64,000 nucleotides of DNA from Neoroseomonas eburnea. Lineage in GTDB: Bacteria; Pseudomonadota; Alphaproteobacteria; Acetobacterales; Acetobacteraceae. Positions 60,020 through 64,000 of the stretch are shown here, piece by piece (the first letter of the stretch is position 1; every line of letters begins with the position of its first letter). Location: contig NZ_JAAEDL010000010.1 in assembly GCF_018129005.1 (NCBI RefSeq), positions 62,001-126,000 on the forward strand, in the 5' to 3' direction. A program made the translations under genes and the position numbers. A model generated the notes under the pieces. That model was not told the origin of the DNA, made no database searches, and saw only the letters and a list, made by a program, of their open reading frames with translations.

Positions 60020-60388
60020 ATGACCCCCTTCGGTGCCCGTCTTCGCGAACTGCGCGCCCAACGTGGCGTGACCTTGAAGGAGCTCGCCGCAGCCTTGCAG
60101 GTATCCACCGCCTATCTCTCCGCGCTGGAACACGGCCGGCGCGGCCGCCCTTCCGCCGGCCTCGTCCACCAGGTGAACGAGTTCTTCGGCCTGATCTGGG
60201 ATGATGCCGAGGAGCTCGCGCGCCTCGCGCGGCAATCACATCCGCGCGTCGTGCTCGACACCTCCGGTCTGGCGCCGGAGGTGACGGACCTCGCCAACCG
60301 CCTCGCGCGCGACATCCGCAGCCTCACGCCGGAAGCGGTGGCGAAGCTGACCGCCGTGCTCGACGGCCTGCCGAAGGCGAAGCGCTGA
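60020..60388 (+). CDS. XRE-family helix-turn-helix regulator
   Basis: 122 residues. Cro/cI-type HTH at about 5-62: LRELRAQRGVTLKELAAALQVSTAYLSALEHGRRGRPS. The C-terminal half has WDDAEELARLARQSHPRVVLDTSGL and is helical, probably for dimerisation. This architecture is conserved next to smr in many alphaproteobacteria. Its TGA overlaps the ATG of benE by one base, coupling regulator and transporter. Confidence 0.93.
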   Translation: MTPFGARLRELRAQRGVTLKELAAALQVSTAYLSALEHGRRGRPSAGLVHQVNEFFGLIWDDAEELARLARQSHPRVVLDTSGLAPEVTDLANRLARDIRSLTPEAVAKLTAVLDGLPKAKR

Positions 60389-61521
60389 TGCACGCGGTCT
60401 CGGCCGGGCTGCTGGCGGGCTTCGTCGGCTTCGCCTCCTCCTTCGCCGTGGTGTTGCAGGGGTTGCAGGCGGTGGGCGCGAGCCCGTCCCAGGCGGCTTC
60501 GGGGCTGATGGCGCTGGCGATCGCCATGGGGCTCTGCGGCATCGTGCTGTCGCTGCGGCTGCGTGAGCCCATCAGCGTCGCGTGGTCCACACCCGGCGCC
60601 GCACTGCTGGCGGCGACCGCCGCGCCGCCCGGCGGCTTTGCCGAGGCGGTCGGCGCCTTCCTGGTCTGCGGCGTCCTGCTGACGGCGGCGGGGCTGTGGA
60701 AGCCGCTCGGCCGGGCGGTCGCCGCGATCCCGGCCCCGCTCGCCAATGCCATGCTGGCGGGCATCCTGTTCACCCTCTGCCTCGCGCCGGTGCGCGCGGT
60801 GGCGGAGCAGCCGGTGGCGGGGCTCGCCATCGTGGTGACCTGGGCGGTGGTGGCGCGGATCAACCGGGTGCTGGCAGTGCCGGCAGCGGTGGTGGTGGCG
60901 GTCGCGGTGATCGCCGCCTCCGCGCCGCTGCCCACGACTGGCTGGCTGCCGCAGCCGGAGATCGTGGTGCCGGGCTTCTCCGTCACCGCGCTGACCGGCA
61001 TCGCGCTGCCGCTCTTCATCGTGACCATGGCCTCGCAGAACATCCCGGGGCTCGCGGTGCTGTCGGCCAATGGCTACCGGCCGGAGGCGGGGCCGCTGTT
61101 CGCCACCACCGGGCTGTTCAGCGTGGCGGGGGCGCCGCTCGGCGGGCATGCGGTGAACCTTGCCGCGATCACCGCGGCGCTCTGCGCCGGGGAAGGCGCG
61201 GGGCCGGACCCGGCGCGGCGCTGGGTGGCGGCGGTGGTGGCCGGCGCGGTCTATGTCGTCTTCGGGTTGCTGGCTGGCGCCGTCACCGTCTTCGTCGCGG
61301 CGGCGCCGCCGGTGCTGATCCAGGCGGTGGCGGGGCTCGCGCTGCTCGGGCCCTTCGGTGGCGCGATGCTCGGCGCGGTCTACGCGCCCGACGGGCGGGA
61401 AGCGGCGCTGGTCTGCTTCGTGGTGACCGCTTCGGGTGTTGCCTTCCTCGGCATCGGCGGTGCTTTCTGGGGGTTGCTGGCCGGGGGAGCGGTGATGCTG
61501 CTGGCGCGGTGGCGGGCATGA
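60388..61521 (+). CDS. benE: BenE-family benzoate/H+ symporter-like protein
   Basis: 377 residues, about 12 TM helices. Family blocks: SAGLLAGFVGFASSFAVVLQGLQAVGAS, SLRLREPISVAWSTPGAALL, FIVTMASQNIPGLAVLSANGY and GAPLGGHAVNLAAITAALCAG. BenE relatives import benzoate or other aromatic acids with protons. No benzoate degradation genes are nearby, so the substrate remains open. Coupled on both sides: TGATG with the XRE gene, ATGA with the DUF2585 gene. Confidence 0.93.
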   Translation: MHAVSAGLLAGFVGFASSFAVVLQGLQAVGASPSQAASGLMALAIAMGLCGIVLSLRLREPISVAWSTPGAALLAATAAPPGGFAEAVGAFLVCGVLLTAAGLWKPLGRAVAAIPAPLANAMLAGILFTLCLAPVRAVAEQPVAGLAIVVTWAVVARINRVLAVPAAVVVAVAVIAASAPLPTTGWLPQPEIVVPGFSVTALTGIALPLFIVTMASQNIPGLAVLSANGYRPEAGPLFATTGLFSVAGAPLGGHAVNLAAITAALCAGEGAGPDPARRWVAAVVAGAVYVVFGLLAGAVTVFVAAAPPVLIQAVAGLALLGPFGGAMLGAVYAPDGREAALVCFVVTASGVAFLGIGGAFWGLLAGGAVMLLARWRA

Positions 61522-62099
61522 GGGCGCCTTGGCTGCCCTGGGCGGCGATGGCGGGGATCCTTGCCGGGGTCGCGGCGATCCAGTTCGCCATCGGGCGGCT
61601 GCCGATCTGCGCCTGCGGCTATGTGAAGCTGTGGCACGGCGATGTCTGGTCCTCGGGCAATTCCCAGCATCTGACCGACTGGTACACGCTGTCGCACCTG
61701 GCGCACGGCTTCGTCTTCTACGCGGTGCTGCGCTGGCTGCGGCCGGGCTGGAGCGTCGCCTGGCGCGCCGTCGCCGCCCTGCTGGTCGAAGGCGCGTGGG
61801 AGGTGGCGGAGAATACCTCCCTCGTCATCGACCGGTATCGCGAGGTGACGGCCTCGCTCGACTACTACGGCGACAGCATCGTCAATTCCTTCGGCGACGG
61901 GGTCGCGATGCTGGCGGGCTTCTTCCTGGCGGCGCGGCTGCCGGTGGTGGCCTCGGTCGTCATCGTGGTCGCCATGGAAGGCCTGGCGGCCTGGATGATC
62001 CGCGACAACCTGGCGCTCAACGTGCTGATGCTGCTCTGGCCCATCGAGGCGGTGCGGGAATGGCAGATGAACGGCGTCCCGCCCGCCACCCGCCCCTGA
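61518..62099 (+). CDS. DUF2585 (UPF0314) membrane protein
   Basis: 193 residues with about five TM helices. Diagnostic CACGYVKLWHGDVWSSGNSQHLTDWYTLSHLAHGFVFY follows the first helix (in pieces: LWHGDVWSSGNSQH, DWYTLSHLAHGF), then VEGAWEVAENT. The His/Glu-rich pattern hints at a metal-binding or enzymatic membrane site. Function unknown; alphaproteobacteria-restricted. Coupled by ATGA to benE. Confidence 0.92.
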   Translation: MRAPWLPWAAMAGILAGVAAIQFAIGRLPICACGYVKLWHGDVWSSGNSQHLTDWYTLSHLAHGFVFYAVLRWLRPGWSVAWRAVAALLVEGAWEVAENTSLVIDRYREVTASLDYYGDSIVNSFGDGVAMLAGFFLAARLPVVASVVIVVAMEGLAAWMIRDNLALNVLMLLWPIEAVREWQMNGVPPATRP

Positions 62100-62124
62100 C
62101 GCCGGGCACGGGAAGGAGACGACC

Positions 62125-63150
62125 ATGCTGCGCGTGTTCCTGACGCATACGCCGGAGATGTTCGAGGGCTACTACGGCACCCGGGCGCTCGCCGCCCTGC
62201 AGCAGCATGCGGAGGTGGTGCGCAACCCGGGCGGCACCGTGCTCTCCGGCGCCGCGCTGGCCGAGGCGGCGCAGGGCTGCCAGGCCATCGTCGCCGACCG
62301 CGCCACGCCCGGCACGGCGGAAACCTTCGCCGCCGCGCCGGACCTCGTCGCCTTCCTGCGCGTCGCGGTGGACATCAGCACCATCGACGTCGCGGCGGCG
62401 AGCGCCGCCGGCGTGCTCGTCACCCGCGCGACGCCGGGCTTCGTCGATGCCGTCACGGAACTGGCGCTCGGCTTCATGGTGGATCTGGCGCGTGGGGTCT
62501 CCGGCCATGTGCAGGCGTACCGGCGAGGCGAGGAACCGGCCGGGCGCATGGGGTTGCAGCTTTCCGCGGCGACGCTCGGCATCGTCGGCTACGGGCGCAT
62601 CGGGCGGCGGCTGGCGGAGGTCGCGCTGGCCCTGGGGATGAGGGTGCTGGTGGCCGACCCGCACGCGGCGGCCGAGGACCCGCGCATCGCCATGGCGCCG
62701 ATGGAGGAGGTGCTGGCGCAGTCCGACTTCGTGGTGTGCCTGGCGATCTCGGAGGCGTCGACGCGGGACCTGTTCGATGCCGCGGCCTTCGCCCGCATGA
62801 AGCGCGGGGCGCGCTTCATCAACCTCTCGCGCGGGGAGTTGGTCGATGAGCGCGCGCTGGAAGCCGCGCTGGACAGCGGCCACCTGTCCGGTGCCGCGAT
62901 GGATGTCGGCCGCGCGGCGGACCAGCGGCCTTCGGCCTTCCTGGCGCGGCGGCGGGACGTGGTCGCCGCCCCGCATGTCGGGGGCATGACGCCGGAAGCT
63001 ATGGAGCACCAGGCGATGGATACGGTGCGCCAGGTCGCGGCCCTGGCGCGGGGCGAGATGCCGGACAACACCGTGAACGCCGCCGCGGCGCACCGGCTCG
63101 CACGGATCGGGATGCGTCAGGCTCCGGCCCGATCAGGCGCGCCCGGCTGA
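62125..63150 (+). CDS. D-isomer-specific 2-hydroxyacid dehydrogenase
   Basis: 341 residues. NAD-binding GIVGYGRIGRRLAEVAL, the VCLAISEASTRDLFDAA and KRGARFINLSRGELVDERAL blocks (catalytic Arg), the acid in SGAAMDVG and catalytic His in APHVGGMT. Family oxidises D-2-hydroxyacids or reduces 2-oxoacids with NAD(P). GGAAGG lies before ATG. Near the lut genes and two Bug receptors, matching a 2-hydroxyacid theme; its actual substrate is unknown. The stop lies inside a repeat-like hairpin. Confidence 0.93.
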   Translation: MLRVFLTHTPEMFEGYYGTRALAALQQHAEVVRNPGGTVLSGAALAEAAQGCQAIVADRATPGTAETFAAAPDLVAFLRVAVDISTIDVAAASAAGVLVTRATPGFVDAVTELALGFMVDLARGVSGHVQAYRRGEEPAGRMGLQLSAATLGIVGYGRIGRRLAEVALALGMRVLVADPHAAAEDPRIAMAPMEEVLAQSDFVVCLAISEASTRDLFDAAAFARMKRGARFINLSRGELVDERALEAALDSGHLSGAAMDVGRAADQRPSAFLARRRDVVAAPHVGGMTPEAMEHQAMDTVRQVAALARGEMPDNTVNAAAAHRLARIGMRQAPARSGAPG

Positions 63151-63155
63151 TCGGG
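63128..63155. terminator. CCCGATCAG/CTGATCGGG hairpin across the dehydrogenase stop codon
   Basis: A perfect 9-bp stem with a 10-base loop; the TGA stop lies in its 3' arm. The arm sequence is that of the palindromic head of the 108-bp element, so it could be a remnant of a copy reused as a bidirectional terminator between two convergent genes. Confidence 0.6.
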
Positions 63156-63163
63156 GGTCTGCC

Positions 63164-64000
63164 CTACCCGGTCGCCAGGCCGGCGCGGCGCACCACGTCG
63201 CGCCAGCGGGTCGTCTCCGTCTCGATCGTCTCGGCCAGCACCGCCTGGCTGCTGGCCTCCACCGAGAACCCCGTCGCGGCGAGGCGCTGCGCCACCTCCG
63301 GCATGCGCAGCGCCGCGGTCACCTCGGCATGGACGCGCGTGAGCAGCCCGGGCGCCATGCCGCGCGGGGCGACGACGCTGTGCCAGGACCCCGAGACGAA
63401 ATCCGGCACGCCTGCCTCGATCACCGTCGGCACCTCCGGCAGCAGGGGATGGCGTGTACGGCCGGAGACGGCGATCGCGCGCAGCCGCCCCGCCTGCACC
63501 TGCGGCACCACCGTCGCCATGTTCAGCAGCGCCAGTTGCAGCGTGCCGGAGACGAGGTCCGTGACCGCCGCGCCGCCGCCCGGGTAGGGCACATGCGTCA
63601 TGTCCGTGCCGGTGCGCTGCTTGAACAGCTCCATGCCGAGATGCTCGGAGGATCCGATACCCGAACTGCCATATGAGGCACGGTCAGGATTGGCGCGCAG
63701 CCAGGCCAGCAGCTCGGCCAGGTTTGTCGCCGGCACGGAGGGGCTCACCACCAGCAGGTTGGAGGTGCTGATGGCGAGCGTGACCGGCGTGAAGTCCCGC
63801 GTCGGGTCGTAGCCGATGCGCGGCATGACCAGCGGGTTGATGGTCATGATGCCACTCGCCGCGACGAAGAGCGTGTGGCCGTCGGCCGGCTGGCGGGCGA
63901 CATGCTGCGCGGCGACGGCGCCGTTCGCGCCGGTGCGGTTCTCCACCACGAAGGGCTGGCCCAGGCGGGCCTGCAAGTGCTGCGTCAGGGTGCGCGCCAG
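63164..64000 (-). CDS. Bug-family (TctC-like) periplasmic receptor, N-terminus outside window
   Basis: 278 residues visible; the chain enters from the window end with LARTLTQHLQARLGQPFVVENRTGANGAVAAQHVARQ, so only the signal peptide and first strand are missing. Further family blocks: MTINPLVMPRIGYDPTRDFTPVTL, NPDRASYGSSGIGSSEHLGMELF, VPYPGGGAAVTDLVSGTLQLA. Convergent with the D-2-hydroxyacid dehydrogenase. Third Bug receptor of the window; ligand unknown. Confidence 0.92.
   Translation of the reverse strand: MARTLTQHLQARLGQPFVVENRTGANGAVAAQHVARQPADGHTLFVAASGIMTINPLVMPRIGYDPTRDFTPVTLAISTSNLLVVSPSVPATNLAELLAWLRANPDRASYGSSGIGSSEHLGMELFKQRTGTDMTHVPYPGGGAAVTDLVSGTLQLALLNMATVVPQVQAGRLRAIAVSGRTRHPLLPEVPTVIEAGVPDFVSGSWHSVVAPRGMAPGLLTRVHAEVTAALRMPEVAQRLAATGFSVEASSQAVLAETIETETTRWRDVVRRAGLATG

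Overview
The window is very GC-rich, densely coded DNA from an alphaproteobacterium. It is most likely an Acetobacteraceae member of the Roseomonas type. The gene content fits: three Bug-family (TctC-like) periplasmic receptors, AddAB instead of RecBCD, a FYDLN-acid protein next to aroA-cmk, an IalB-like protein, a DUF2585 membrane protein and the TsaE-kinase-nucleotidyltransferase-addB-addA order. The assignment is inferred from gene content, not from a ribosomal RNA. No phage, integrase, transposase, plasmid gene or CRISPR array was seen.

Layout. 0-8 kb: the 3' end of a DEAD-box helicase, a Bug receptor flanked by inverted copies of a structured repeat, lipB, a tRNA-Leu, and a minus-strand operon of cytochrome c, unknown periplasmic protein, GST and VOC protein; then an HTH-TolB-TPR regulator. 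8-16 kb: maeB, a small ORF, a GST / HMG-CoA lyase / lipoprotein protease run, a lone fliI and a MESH1-like HD hydrolase. 16-25 kb: the tsaE, amgK-like, murU-like, addB, addA operon. 25-31 kb: a TrxR-type ferredoxin-NADP reductase and an RND efflux pair. 31-39 kb: stress and thiol functions (TDT channel, Dps, 1-Cys peroxiredoxin, thioredoxin-CcdA fusion, Tat-exported superoxide dismutase) with argG and an unknown two-gene unit ending in a Cys-rich protein. 39-48 kb: FYDLN protein, aroA-cmk, methyltransferase, IalB, rlmN, rhodanese, YbaK, MAPEG and hemW. 48-51 kb: two paralogous lipoproteins and a SirB1-like protein. 51-64 kb: a 2-hydroxyacid-flavoured region with Bug, lutA, a PF10014-type dioxygenase, an SBP/SCP2/hydrolase operon, lutBC, smr, an XRE regulator, benE, DUF2585, a D-2-hydroxyacid dehydrogenase and a last Bug receptor cut by the window end.

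How it works together. Many genes are translationally coupled through ATGA, GTGA or TGATG overlaps. Examples are tsaE/amgK/murU, aroA/cmk, ialB/rlmN, lutA/dioxygenase, SBP/SCP2/hydrolase, MFP/RND and XRE/benE/DUF2585.

The most unusual layer is intergenic. At least four families of structured repeats fill almost every larger gap. One is a 107-108 bp element with CTAGAGC/GCTCTAG ends in five copies, three of which supply the TAG stop codon of the adjacent gene. The second is a roughly 330 bp multi-hairpin element that begins at the stop codon of its upstream gene. The third consists of hairpin arms built on CCAAAGGCC/GGCCTTTGG, often as inverted pairs around a central palindrome. The fourth consists of G-rich/C-rich folded elements between tandem genes. 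No protein that could mobilise them is encoded here.
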